Shown piece after piece: positions 22,240 to 34,090 of a stretch of DNA of 64,000 nucleotides. The notes under the pieces were generated by a model. The model was not told the origin of the DNA and did not search any database. It saw only the letters and a program-made list of their open reading frames with translations. Location: assembly GCA_029204225.1 (NCBI GenBank), contig CM055110.1, forward strand, positions 34,295,947-34,359,946, written 5' to 3'. This DNA is from Diphasiastrum complanatum (Eukaryota; Streptophyta; Lycopodiopsida; Lycopodiales; Lycopodiaceae). A program made the position numbers and the translations under genes. Every line of letters starts with the position of its first letter. Within the stretch, counting starts at the first letter, position 1.

Positions 22240-22510
22240 TATATCTATATATATATATTTAAACTTATGTACAGTTTTGCGCATGTGTATGGGTGCACCC
22301 ATGCATCCTCCTCCTCTCACCCATGCATACACACTTTTTGAACTAAATAGTCGGGAGGAGGATGCATGTATGGGAATGTCGTGCGCATATGTATGGGATA
22401 GGAGGATGCACCCATGGTGGATCCTCCTATCCATCTACTTTTTTAGAAAAATAACTAAATTTTTTTAGATGCATGCATTGGAGAGTATGCATCTTGCCCC
22501 CATGCATACA
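22240..22510 (+). repeat. dispersed foldback repeat, copy 1 (inverse copy at 43197-43390)
   Basis: The segment runs from an (AT) stretch through CACCCATGCATCCTCCTCC to GGGAGGAGGATGCATG, with internal self-complementarity. The same modules (AT run, TTGCGCATG, CCCATGCATCCTCCTCC, TTTTTTGAACTAAA) occur in reverse orientation at 43197-43390. It has no coding content and is probably a MITE family ending at an AT microsatellite. Confidence 0.65.
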
Positions 22511-22631
22511 CATTACCCCGTCCTAATTCAAACTCAAACACATACACATTACTCCCGCTCTCCCTCTCTCAGACATTACTCCCCCTCTCCTTCTCTCCCG
22601 ATCCTCCTCCATTTCTCTCCAAGAGAGCGCG

Positions 22632-22750
<119 letters not shown>

Positions 22751-22981
22751 CTTGCATCTCTTCTGTATTTGTTGATTTTTGAATCGCATTGAATAGATTT
22801 ATTACAAAATATTCTCTTTGCTACTCTGTGCCGCAAGAGCACGCAACATATTACAGTGGCCCGGATTTACATACAATGATAAGAGGCCAAGACATAAATA
22901 TACATGCAGAACCCAATCCTAATGGGCAACGTTACACCGATTTTCGCATAGAATTTCTTGAAATGCCGTTCTGCCTCACCC

Positions 22982-23329
22982 TCATCTTGCATGCTTGTGG
23001 CGCCAATCCTTCCATTCAGGAAGCACATCCATCAGCAACTCCACAAATTTGGCTTGTGCTTGAACACAGGGCATTCGTCCCAATGCTTTCCAAGCCTCCT
23101 GCTTTCGGCGGAGCGCAGGATCTGCAGTCATGGCTATGTCCAGCTCTGTAGTCATGGCAATGTCTAGCTCCGGAGGGCAGGAGCTGTTGATGGCCTGAGC
23201 CTGGTAAGCAAACAGCAAAACCCGAGGCTGCTCTTTCAGGAACTGAAGAGTTGCAGAAGGTCCTTTGGCCAAGAAGAGACGCACGGCTTCCCAATCTGCC
23301 CTCACAAAAGCTTGTCGATCACTCACCAT
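22982..23329 (-). CDS. short ORF resembling an acyl-CoA-binding domain; possible exon or gene fragment
   Basis: The minus-strand ORF of 115 residues has a real ATG at 23329, directly after a short (GA)8 leader. The region LLFAYQAQAIN followed by RRKQEAWKALGRM and FVELLMDVLPEW resembles the second half of acyl-CoA-binding domains (LLY.LY.QA, then K.DAW..LG and a C-terminal helix ending P-x-W). Two features argue for decay or for chance: the glycine-proline loop expected after QA is replaced, and a local duplication (ELDIAMT twice, 23124-23168) sits in its place. Acyl-CoA-binding proteins carry long-chain acyl-CoA esters in the cytosol. The family call is tentative, and the ORF could be one exon of a larger gene. 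Confidence 0.35.
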   Translation of the reverse strand: MVSDRQAFVRADWEAVRLFLAKGPSATLQFLKEQPRVLLFAYQAQAINSSCPPELDIAMTTELDIAMTADPALRRKQEAWKALGRMPCVQAQAKFVELLMDVLPEWKDWRHKHAR

Positions 23330-23330
23330 A

Positions 23331-23476
<146 letters not shown>

Positions 23477-23659
23477 CTAGCATGTCTCCTTTGAGAGCGG
23501 CTCTCCCAATGGCTCCAATGGCTCTCCTCTCACGGTTGTCTCATATTCTGGGGCTATCTCTCAGGATTGAGAATCTAGCTCATGGCTGTCTCGAAGATGG
23601 TTCTAGCAGAAGGTTGGTCATTCTTTGCTGATTACATGCGTGTGAACCTCTGTGATCGC

Positions 23660-23682
23660 TCTCTGTGTGTGTGTGTGTGTGT
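23660..23682 (+). repeat. (GT)n run
   Basis: A short GT microsatellite next to CTCTCTGTGTG. Confidence 0.8.
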
Positions 23683-24342
23683 GGGGATGACAGAGCTCTG
23701 AGGCATGGCGCTCACCCTCATGGCCCTGTTGGATTCATAGCTTCTTAAGGGATTGAAGAGAGAGCTGATTGCATCAGCATCCATCTTTTGTGAAGTCTTG
23801 ATGTAGGTTTCGTACTCATTCAATCAATGTTTCAGCTCAGGTTTTTCTCATATCTTCTTTAAAAGAAAAGGCAAGAAGAAAGGGCGGAGGGAAGAACGAA
23901 CCTTTAACTCCAACACTCTCTGCAACAATCCCTTTAGCCACTTGCACCAATTCCTTCTATTGTTGGTGCTGCATTTGTTATTTGCAAATTCCGATGTTCT
24001 TCATGTGGGTGAGGTGGAGCGCATCACACCGTTAGAGTAGCTCTGCAGTCTCCAGAAATCGTTGTTCTTATCGAAAAATGGAAGAATCCCTTTTGTTGAG
24101 TTGGAATTAATGCGGTTTCTGATAGCCAGCACTCTACCTGCTGATTGGATCTATGTTGATATTTAATCTCTAATCATGAAGTTGATTGGGCTACGCTAAT
24201 CTCTTAGATATCTAACAGAAGTCAGAGCCCTTGCCACACTAATCCTCTCTGCTGCTCGCACTGTTGCACGCCTGCTTGCTGACGAAGCCTCACTGAATCG
24301 GGACTGCAACGGACACTACAACTATTTAAGTTTGAAGCCATT

Positions 24343-25060
24343 TTTCAGTAGCTTATGTTCAGACTAAAGTATGACTGTATCTGTTGCAAGTACCCCTCGA
24401 GGGTTTTAGAGCATTGCAAAGCATCTCAGGCCCTCAAAAATTCTAGATTTACAAGACATATGGGGCTCCTAAACGCCTTCCATCTGCACACACATGGTAC
24501 GCAGAAGAAAATTAGAAATACTTTCACTGTTATATAGGTCAGATAACATTGATTGAATTCAACTTAATCTATGAGAAACTTGCATAAGCCAACCAGATGC
24601 GCACTCCCTTCTTTATATTTGACCACAAAGAGTACCTTCAACTGAATCAGACTCTTCTGAAGGTGAATTAGTATCCTGTCAGACTGTACCAAATTTGCGG
24701 TTGTGGCAGTAGCAGAGGAGGGCATCACAGCCAGCAACAAATGTAGTTTGCATTTTATCCGAGCTGAGATAGCACAACATTTTCTCTTTTTTCTTCTATT
24801 TGGTGGGCTGTTTAAATCTTTTAATGTGTTTCAGTGTCCTAAAAAGTATTCAAGGTTAACTTGGCTTTTTTAAGGCATAGTTGCGTGGAGAGAGGAGGAG
24901 ATCTTTTTTTTTGGTAGATAAGTGAAGACAACAGAGTTAAGCAAAGCATCATAATTTATCACTGATCAATTTGAAGATATTTTTCAGTAGCTTATGTTCA
25001 GATTAAGGCATGGCTATATCTGTTGCAGGTACCCCTTGAGGGTTTTCGAGCATTGCAAGG
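24343..25060 (+). repeat. direct repeat pair upstream of the reverse transcriptase
   Basis: About 80 nt at 24343-24425 are repeated at about 24978-25060 in the same orientation. Shared landmarks are TTTTTCAGTAGCTTATGTTCAG, split here as TTTTTCAGTAGC and TTATGTTCAG, then TATCTGTTGCA, TACCCCT and GAGCATTGCAA. Both translate to similar peptides (MFRLKYDCICC and MFRLRHGYICC). The second copy runs into the reverse transcriptase. The first may be the 5' edge of a partial tandem copy, as Penelope-like elements often leave. Confidence 0.75.
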
Positions 25061-26052
25061 GTATCCTAAATGTGGATACATGCTTATTTTGGCAATGCGA
25101 GTCCTCGATTGATTTTTATCTCAATTTACCATCAAAGATTACCAATGTATGGGTTGCAGATATCTCTAAATGTTATGAAAACATACCTTTAGATGGCACT
25201 GATGGGCTGAAAAGTATCATGAATAAATCCATTACATATGCGTTCAAACATTCAAACAAAAGTTTTCTGAGTTTCAAATGGGAACAAGAGAGGGAGGCCT
25301 TCAAATGGTCATGGAATAATAAAAAGTCCGAAGGATGGTACAATCTCGATAAAAATCTCTTATGCTTGTGGAATGCCTTCTTCATTGACAATTGTATTGT
25401 CAGGTTAGGAAACAAAACTTGGAGACAGATTCGTGGTATACCGATGGGTTTTTCATGCTCACCTACTTGGTGTAACTGGTATCTTGCGTTCTTTGAAGCT
25501 CATTTTATTAAGAGACTGGCCAGGTTAGGTCTCAGAAAAGATATGAATGTTTTCTGTCACTCGTTTAGATATATTGATGGCATTTGATTCATTAATAATC
25601 CCATTATTGATGCGTTTATGGACAAAAAGCAAATTAGAGTACCAGATAACCCTTTCTGGATTTATCCTCTAGATTTTCTTGATATCGAAAAAAAGTCTTG
25701 TGAAGCAAACACCACCAGTTTTTTGAACATTTCGATTACTTTTAATCCAGACACCGGTGTTTATCAGCTTGCAAAGTTTGATAAAAGAAGAGACTTACCT
25801 TTTCAATACTTACAGTACATACATTTGGCTTCCAATAGGCCAGTCTACAACTCGTACAAAGTAATTATCTCCCAGATTATTTCTGCTATGTATTGCTGCA
25901 ACGATCAAGATACTTTTTTAAGAGAGGTAGCTATCTTACTTGACGCTTTTCAGAAAAATGGTTTTATGAGGGAAAAGCTTTGCCTTATCGTTAACAAACT
26001 GCTTTTGACTAATACTTTTCCAGGTTTGTCCTATGATCTACCACAGTGATTA
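24994..26052 (+). pseudogene. Penelope-like (telomerase-related) reverse transcriptase, inactivated
   Basis: One frame runs from about 24994 to TGA 26047-26049, broken only by an in-frame TGA at 25585-25587. Reverse transcriptase motifs appear in order: A, VADISKCYENIPL (about 25150-25190); B, RQIRGIPMGFSCSPTWCNWY (about 25423-25482); C, FRYIDGI (about 25564-25584). Downstream, FLNISITFNPDTGVYQLAKF and DKRRDLPFQYLQYIHL resemble the thumb region of Penelope-type enzymes. Motif C should be YIDD. The second catalytic Asp is Gly, and the stop follows two codons later, so the enzyme is dead. No GIY-YIG endonuclease follows, so it is of endonuclease-lacking type or truncated. The spacing between A and B, about 80 residues, is unlike copia or gypsy. 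N-terminal parts may be missing. Confidence 0.75.
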
Positions 26053-26067
26053 AAAGTCCGAGGGTGG

Positions 26068-26110
26068 GCAGTTAGCTATCCCTTATGGGGAGCTAACTGC
26101 CCCATAAGGG
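26068..26110 (+). other. strong, potentially bistable hairpin just after the reverse transcriptase
   Basis: CCCTTATGGGG (26080-26090) pairs perfectly with CCCCATAAGGG (26100-26110) around a 9-nt loop. Alternatively GCAGTTAGCT (26068-26077) pairs perfectly with AGCTAACTGC (26091-26100). The two helices exclude each other because they share position 26100 and the loop. The site begins 19 nt after the RT stop and 30 nt before a CT tract. Confidence 0.8.
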
Positions 26111-26137
26111 ATTCACTAGCTGCGGGTCAGTTGGTGG

Positions 26138-26267
<130 letters not shown>

Positions 26268-26639
26268 GGACTCTTCTTTATTAGAAACCATCACCCTTGA
26301 TCATGCTAAAAACAAACATATGTGATTTGAGGGTCCTAAAACTTTTTACAAACCCAACTTTCCTTCATACTTTTCAAAAATATTTTCCCACCTTTTTTGG
26401 CTAGAAGGGAGCTTCCACGATACTTCCTATGAAACTGCTATATATAGCCTATTTTTGAAGGAGTTTCTTCTACTATACGGTGAGAAGAAGGCTGGAAGAG
26501 ATGGCGCCCTCCCTGGCTTGAGATTATCTGCGTTAACTATGCGGTATGTGGTTCTGCTCATTTTATATGTGTGCATTTATCTCATGAATATGTATAATGA
26601 TTATTAGCTGTTCTAAATGTTGAATGGAAATGTATGAAC

Positions 26640-26975
26640 CCGTTGTCCAGCGATGGATCAATATGGATTCATACAACTTATGTTTGGCTTGATAAATACT
26701 TCATATACCTTCTGTTGTCCAGCGATGGACTAGCGATGAAGCATACTTATTTCTGGAGTACTTGTTGAAGGTAGACTTGTTGTTGTCCAGCGATGGACCT
26801 GCAGCGATCTATCAATAGCAAAAGAATCAGAATGTTGATATATATGGTAGGCTGTCCAGCGATGGACCAACAATGATCCAATATTACCTTCCACATACTT
26901 CAGAAGGCATGTTAATGATAGTTTTACATCATATGTGATAAGCTGAGACATAAGCTTCATAATGGCCAGTGATGA
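26640..26975 (+). repeat. recurring short palindrome GTCCAGCGATGGAC
   Basis: GTCCAGCGATGG(A) occurs at about 26645, 26715, 26785 and 26852, roughly 70 nt apart. A weaker GCCAGTGATGAAG lies at about 26963. GTCCA and TGGAC pair around GCGA, so each copy is a mini-hairpin. The GCGATGGAC core also recurs at 43.86-45.32 kb. Confidence 0.75.
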
Positions 26976-26999
26976 AGCACTTCCTAACTCATGAATGGT

Positions 27000-27900
27000 T
27001 GTTTGGTTTCAAGCTCCTTATCATGAATATGAATGGATGATGTCTTAGTGTGATCTACAGTTTACATTATACGTTACTATCCTTCAATGGACAACATGAA
27101 TATGTGATTGTTCCTTAAGTAAATAAGGGTTTTGTATGTAATCCAGAAACAATGCTATGATGGTCTCATACTTTTATCAGAACATACAACTCAGTTGTTG
27201 GCACATTTGGTTTATGATTACTATACCTCATGCTTTAGCCAGTTTCATTATAATACTTGCGAGTGACTGCTCTTGCAAAGGGAATACTACTATATATTAG
27301 CACTAAGTGCTTTTTGTTTTCTTTCTGACCGGAGATTTTTACAACACATGTGATATTTACATATCCTCATGCTTGATCTTTCCCTTATACTACTATGGAA
27401 ATCTATTTGAATCATAGTGGTTTAGATGCTAGTTTACAGAGGCTGCATTTGTATTGCATGATCTAAGCAAGAGCATTAAAACAATGCAAACCATATCAGA
27501 TACTATAGATTCAGCATCAAGGCAGTGAGGAATCTGCACAAACATATCAATGGTAAAACTCGCTTGTTTTTTAGATCATAAACATGGTCGCAAGAAGACA
27601 CCACCCTCCCAAAAAAGGGTCTGCTGCCTACAGTGGATGATGGCAACATGCGAATGCAGCTATCCACAGAAGCAGCTATTGTAACAACAGATGCTCTATG
27701 CAGAAGCAGAATACTGATGCATCTACTGTTGGGTGCTACGTTTTTCTAGCTATAGTACCGCAAGTAGATGGTGTTTCATACAAGGACTTAACTACGTTTT
27801 GTTCAAGGTCGCAATATATCAAGGTCTTGAAAAGATTGAACAAAGAAGCACCTCTAAATGGTGGCATTGTGATTCTGAAGCCGCTATTCTGATGGTGTGA
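27000..27900. other. AT-rich stretch without recognisable gene
   Basis: Only short frames without motifs were found on either strand. Confidence 0.4.
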
Positions 27901-27903
27901 CGT

Positions 27904-29480
<1,577 letters not shown>

Positions 29481-29483
29481 GAA

Positions 29484-29778
29484 TAAGATGTTTGTAGTCC
29501 GCTGTTCCAATTGCCTGGAAGAAAATATTAGGCCAGAATAACTCACAAAGAACTATCCTTGATGACAATACCGATATGAGACCAATCACAAGAAGGGTGA
29601 GTGGAAAGACGGTCTTCCATTCTAATTTCTAGAAGAATGAGGCAATAGTAGACTAAGTGCGTTCACAGAAAAAGGCGGAATAAGATGTTTGTGGTCTGTT
29701 GTTCCAATTGCTTGGAAGAAAATATTAGTCTATAATAACTCACAAAGAAGTATCCTTGCTAACAGATACCGATATGAG
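29484..29778 (+). repeat. direct duplication of a ~100-nt unit
   Basis: 29484-29583 and 29679-29778 share ATAAGATGTTTGT, GTTCCAATTGC, GGAAGAAAATATTAG and TAACTCACAAAGAA in the same order with about 10-15% divergence. The offset is 195 nt. Confidence 0.8.
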
Positions 29779-29980
29779 ATTTCCACGCCTAGGCATCCAC
29801 TGTGCTTTCTCAATCTAACAAACACATCTAGCTTTAAAGCCGTCAATATGCATTGTTTGCGCTACGTTAAAGTGATTAACGGGAACTTTTGATCTAAGCT
29901 GTAATCAGCGTCACAATACAATCCTCACCCAACTATTTACAAAAGCTACTTTCATTTTGAAGAAGCAACCGCCTGGATGA

Positions 29981-30295
29981 CTACTTCTTCATGTTGTAAG
30001 AAGCTGTGACGGTCTCTAACTTTCTCTCATGTAGTTTTTCAAAAAGTTCTTTCATGTAGCTTTTCAGTAAAGTATTTTCAGAAACAACAAGAAAGTTTGT
30101 ACTAGTTGAGGTGCCTTGGAAAGCGCTACAATTCGTGTCACCCCACACAAGCTCCAATACCGTACCATGAAGCATGCTTCTGTCCTTTACCAGCTCCTTT
30201 ACCAACTCCTGCCGCCTGAATCTGCTTGAATCACGTGAATCAGAGTCATACCATCCTGTTCTTGTCCTTTTTTGCTCAGTCAAGAACTCCCTCAC
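29981..30295 (-). CDS. hypothetical minus-strand ORF or exon
   Basis: An open frame of about 104 residues ends at a stop at 29981. It is charged, with a helical stretch (RRQELVKELVKDRSM, then LLKSYMKELFEKLHERKLE), so it has protein-like composition. No motif was recognised, and no clear splice partner lies upstream. It overlaps no other feature. It may be a gene fragment or chance. Confidence 0.25.
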   Translation of the reverse strand: MREFLTEQKRTRTGWYDSDSRDSSRFRRQELVKELVKDRSMLHGTVLELVWGDTNCSAFQGTSTSTNFLVVSENTLLKSYMKELFEKLHERKLETVTASYNMKK

Positions 30296-30469
30296 TTTTT
30301 CTCAGCTCCCACTCACATTACCATCTCGACTATATAGGCCAGCTTTCCAATCAGCAGATGTTCATGTAGAGAACAATTAAATAGGTTTGTTAAGAAACCT
30401 TGCTTCTGATATGAACTGATATGACTGACGTACTAGATAAGATCAGCCTTTAGTGACAGCCTTTTACAA

Positions 30470-30830
30470 GAGTCTAACAAGTAATTAATCTGCCATGTTA
30501 GCAGGACTTTTTATTGCTAGAAACTGGGTTATATCATGGCACCTTCAAATGCAGAAATCAACCAACGATTCTCAAGCCATATCCTCTACATCGTTGACTG
30601 CAGACAAATCTTCCCCTTCCAATGATTTAGTAGTAATATATTGAAATAGGCATTTCATGCAAGTAATGAATCTGCCATGTTAGCGAGACTTCTTATTGCT
30701 AGAAACTGGGTTATATCATGGCATCTTCAAATGTGAAATCAACCAAAGGTTCTCAAGCCATATCCTCTACATCATTGATTGCAGACAAATCTTTCTCCTC
30801 CAATGATTTAGTAATATATTGAAATTGAAG
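30470..30830 (+). repeat. direct duplication of a ~170-nt unit
   Basis: 30478-30647 and 30659-30828 share AATCTGCCATGTTAGC, ATTGCTAGAAACTGGG, CTCAAGCCATATCCTCTAC and CCAATGATTTAGTA in order, about 180 nt apart. Both copies end in the AT-rich motif TAATATATTGAAAT. Confidence 0.85.
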
Positions 30831-31070
30831 AACTTTCAATGATTGTATTTTTCACATATAAGCAAATGATTGTATCTTTCACATATAAGCCAATGAGCTT
30901 TTTTAGGACAAAAACTCCAGTGTTGTCACAACAAGCGCATTACTTCTACAATGATTCTGTAGGCTACCAATGGTTCTTAAAAATACGAGATTGTCATCCG
31001 CTCACTTAGAAATAGGCTGTCAAATGTGTCTTCACTTCATCGCTAATTGACATAGGATCTGCTTTTGAAA

Positions 31071-31074
<4 letters not shown>

Positions 31075-31104
<30 letters not shown>
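31075..31104 (+). repeat. (CT)15 tract
   Basis: A short CT run, the shortest of the clean CT tracts in the window. Confidence 0.9.
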
Positions 31105-31107
<3 letters not shown>

Positions 31108-31399
31108 GAGTTCCTTCCTTTCTAAATATCTCGGAGTCCTAATATACTACATGAACACTGGTCTTTGGTTGTTTTTCAAAATCTCAAAATGGTATCTAAC
31201 AAGTTTAGGAGTGTTAATTGTGTATGTTGTTTATTGTTGTACCGACGGGTCAAAGTTCTTTGTCCAACAATATGTTCTCATGAGATCTAGAGAAGTTTCT
31301 CATGGTGGACAATTGTTTTCTTGCATTATCAAGAGTTCACATTCACCTGCTTTTACATAAAATTCAACAGAGTATCATCATTTCTTTAGTCTAACAAAA

Positions 31400-32280
31400 T
31401 GTAATGTGTAAATCCTAAAGCCTAATGCCTAAAACCTAATGTCTGAAGCCTAGACACGTGCACCCTTTAACACTCACACCCTAGACACACGCACCCTATA
31501 ACACGCACATGCATTGTAAAGCCTAGTGCTAATGTTTTGTTTCTCATTATGTATTTTGAAATGGTTAACATAATGTCGGTGTAATGTTAACATTAAACAT
31601 AGATAGATTATGTTTGTGTTTTTACTTTTATTTGTTTGTTAGGTAGAATTTGATCATTTCTTAATATTGTATAATAAACCTGATGATTTTTGGTCGAATA
31701 ATAGATGGTCTAATGGTAGCTTCATTCTCATAACGAGAATGTTCTAAAAAATATTATAAATTGTATTAACAATGTACTTGATTGATAAAACAAATAGGCC
31801 AGTGACTTAGGTAGTGTAACATAATAAAGATCAATCTTTTATAATAAGTAGATTATTTGTGAGGGGATACTACATAATTAATACCATGGATGTAGTAGAA
31901 CGTTTTGCTGTATATACGTTCCAGACCATTTTTCTATAATATATCTAAAGATGAAATGAAGCCATTCAAAAATATGTAAACATTAGAAATGATTTTGTTT
32001 TTACTCTAAAATTGAATATCCATCATAAAGATAGCAAAACCATTCCAATGGTTTAGGCTATTGTTTATCTAATCCTAAGGCCTAAAACATGATGCCTAGA
32101 CCCTAACGCATAATGTCTAAAACCTAATGCATACAACGTAATGCCTAAATCCTAAAGCCTACTGCCTAAAATGTAATGCATGAAGCTTAATGCATAAGCC
32201 TAATGCCAAGACTGTGTATTAAAGGGCCTAAAATTGCACCCCATAATTCCTAAACCCTAATATGCTTATACGTAACCTTC
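31400..32280 (+). repeat. degenerate CCTAAN-type (telomere-like) repeats upstream of the Helitron
   Basis: Clusters of CCTAAAGCCTAATGCCTAAA type occur at about 31405-31455 and 32060-32270 (for example GACCCTAACGC, AACCTAATGC, AATCCTAAAGCC). Units are 6-8 nt with varying third positions. They resemble decayed CCCTAAA arrays or a minisatellite of similar sequence. The intervening 0.6 kb is AT-rich without genes. Confidence 0.55.
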
Positions 32281-32422
32281 ACCCCCAAACCATTGATCTG
32301 TCTCTCACTCTCTTAATACAAGTTTTCATGTATTTGATTGTTTCCCAATGTTTGATATAAAACCTGATGGTTTTTTGTTCCAATTTTTGCAGGTGTTGCA
32401 TTTGAGGGATTGATTCCATGAC

Positions 32423-33340
32423 ATGGACACTCCTGAGTGTGTGGGAAGCAACCCTTCATACATCACTCCAGAGGGTGAGAGCCAGTTTGCAAGAAGGAGG
32501 AGGTTGAATAGGAAGCGACAAGCAGTGCGTAGGGCGTTGTCGCTTGCACCTGTAGTTCGTGTCGTTGAGGAGGCAATATGTTTGACTGCAAGTTTGGTTG
32601 CAAACTTGCAAAGCGTCGAGCACATAGTGACTGTTGGTGTCAGTGGTGTGGGTAGTTCAGGGGGGTTTGTCACCCCAGAGCACGTGCATGGCAATGCCAT
32701 GTATAGAACGCCTGAGTTGGAGTCTAGGTCGGAGAGGAAGAGTAGATTAGAGAGGAGGAGAAGAGCGAAGAGGAGGCTTCTCCCTCATGAGTTGGAGCAG
32801 GTTCAATAGGGTGTTCATAGGGATGTAGTTGATTCAGCTACCATTGCGAGTATTGATGATGACACTCCTCTTGGAGTAGATGTTGGTTTGCTTGTGAGAG
32901 GGTTAGAGTTTGAGGAGGATGTTACACCGAGCAGTTTGGGACTAGGGCTGATCACACAGGTCTGCTCACCTATGAGAGGAGTAGAGTTAAGAGAGGCGGT
33001 TTTGTTGACGTCTTTAGGTGCAGATTCTACTTTTGTAGAGGTGGTTATGCTCAAGGAGGTGCGTAACCACCCATCATATAGGACACCTGAGGCCGAGTCT
33101 AGATCAGCTAGGACTAAAAGGTTGAGACGTAGATACTATGCAAAGAAGAGGTTTTTAGGTAGGGGTGGTCCACCAGCACGCTGTGTTACGCCCAAGGAGG
33201 TGCGTAATCACCTGTCATATAGGACTCTAGAGGCAGAGTCTAGATCAGCTAGAGCTAGGCGACGCAGATTTCATGCGAAGAGGAGAGCTCTAGATAGGGT
33301 TGGTAGGTTATTTGAGATGGACAGATCGCCATTGACTCCA
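32423..33340 (+). pseudogene. Helitron N-terminal region with four basic repeats
   Basis: A motif of about 28 residues appears four times: SYITPEGESQFARRRRL (about 32455), MYRTPELESRSERKSRL (about 32698), SYRTPEAESRSARTKRL (about 33073) and SYRTLEAESRSARARRR (about 33217). Each is followed by an Arg/Lys-rich stretch ending A-K-R/K-R. A stop at 32807-32809 and a frame change separate copies 2 and 3. The repeats are strongly basic, so DNA binding or nuclear targeting is plausible. Other Helitrons carry basic TPE-type repeats at this place, as far as I know. Confidence 0.7.
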
Positions 33341-34090
33341 TCCCATCATGTTTTGGGACGGATGGAGTTTGCATGTGGTTGTTGTTTGGCCTTGCGATGG
33401 AAAGCAGAAAGGAATAGCCGTTTCTGTTGCATGAAAGGCAAGGTGCATTTGCCTTTGTTGCCATCACTGCCTTCTGAGCTATTTCGTTTGTACACTTCCT
33501 CTGATGACTCGGGAGCTCATTTTAGGAAGAGCATTCGGAGTTACAATAACTCATTGGCATTTGCATCTCTTGGGGTGAATCTGGATAGATCCATCTCCAA
33601 CTCCGTAGGCGGCGCATACACGTTTCGAGTGTCTGGGCGGTTGTACATCACGTTGGTGGTTTGTTGCCATCAGATAGGCCTTCCTTTTTGCAAATTTACT
33701 TCATGGATGGTAATGATTTGCAGATGGATCAGAGATTATCTGTGAATCCTGAGCTTAGACGTGATGTTCTCTCTGTTTTGCAGAGCATGATAGTGGATGT
33801 GAGTCCATTTGCGCAACGTTTTAAGAACGTTGTGCAGATCATGTGGGAGAACGTCACAAAGGATATTCGTCTCCGCATAGTATCAGGTTGTTCGTAGAGT
33901 AGAGTGAGCAGGCAATTCAATGCTCCCACGAGCAATGAGATTGCGGTGCTTATGCCTTTAGATGAGACCCTGAGCGACGGAATGCGTGACATCATACTGC
34001 ATTCCATTCAGGATGGCTTGCAGTTCATCACACAACATCATTCGTCATATGATGCATTGCATTTTGTACTGTTATTTCCATTTGGTATCG
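33340..34090 (+). pseudogene. Helitron zinc-finger-like region and helitron-like N domain
   Basis: The order ACGCCLALRWKAER, then FCCMKGKVHLPLLPSLP (about 33370-33475), is the Cys-rich segment that precedes Rep in plant Helitrons. Next come FRKSIRSYNNSLAFASLGV (about 33525-33580) and, after a frameshift near 33650, a segment ending SGCS at 33895. A third piece with LPFG-type sequence (FVLLFPFG, about 34063-34090) follows in the frame after another break. Confidence 0.75.

Noticed and set aside
24994-26052. Telomerase catalytic subunit gene
   Set aside because: No telomerase RNA-binding motif is visible, the length is short, and the sequence after motif C matches Penelope-type elements better.
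24343-26110. Hammerhead ribozyme within the Penelope-like element
   Set aside because: Such ribozymes occur in some Penelope-like elements, but I found no CTGATGA core with a matching GAAA in this interval on either strand. A covariance-model search would be decisive.
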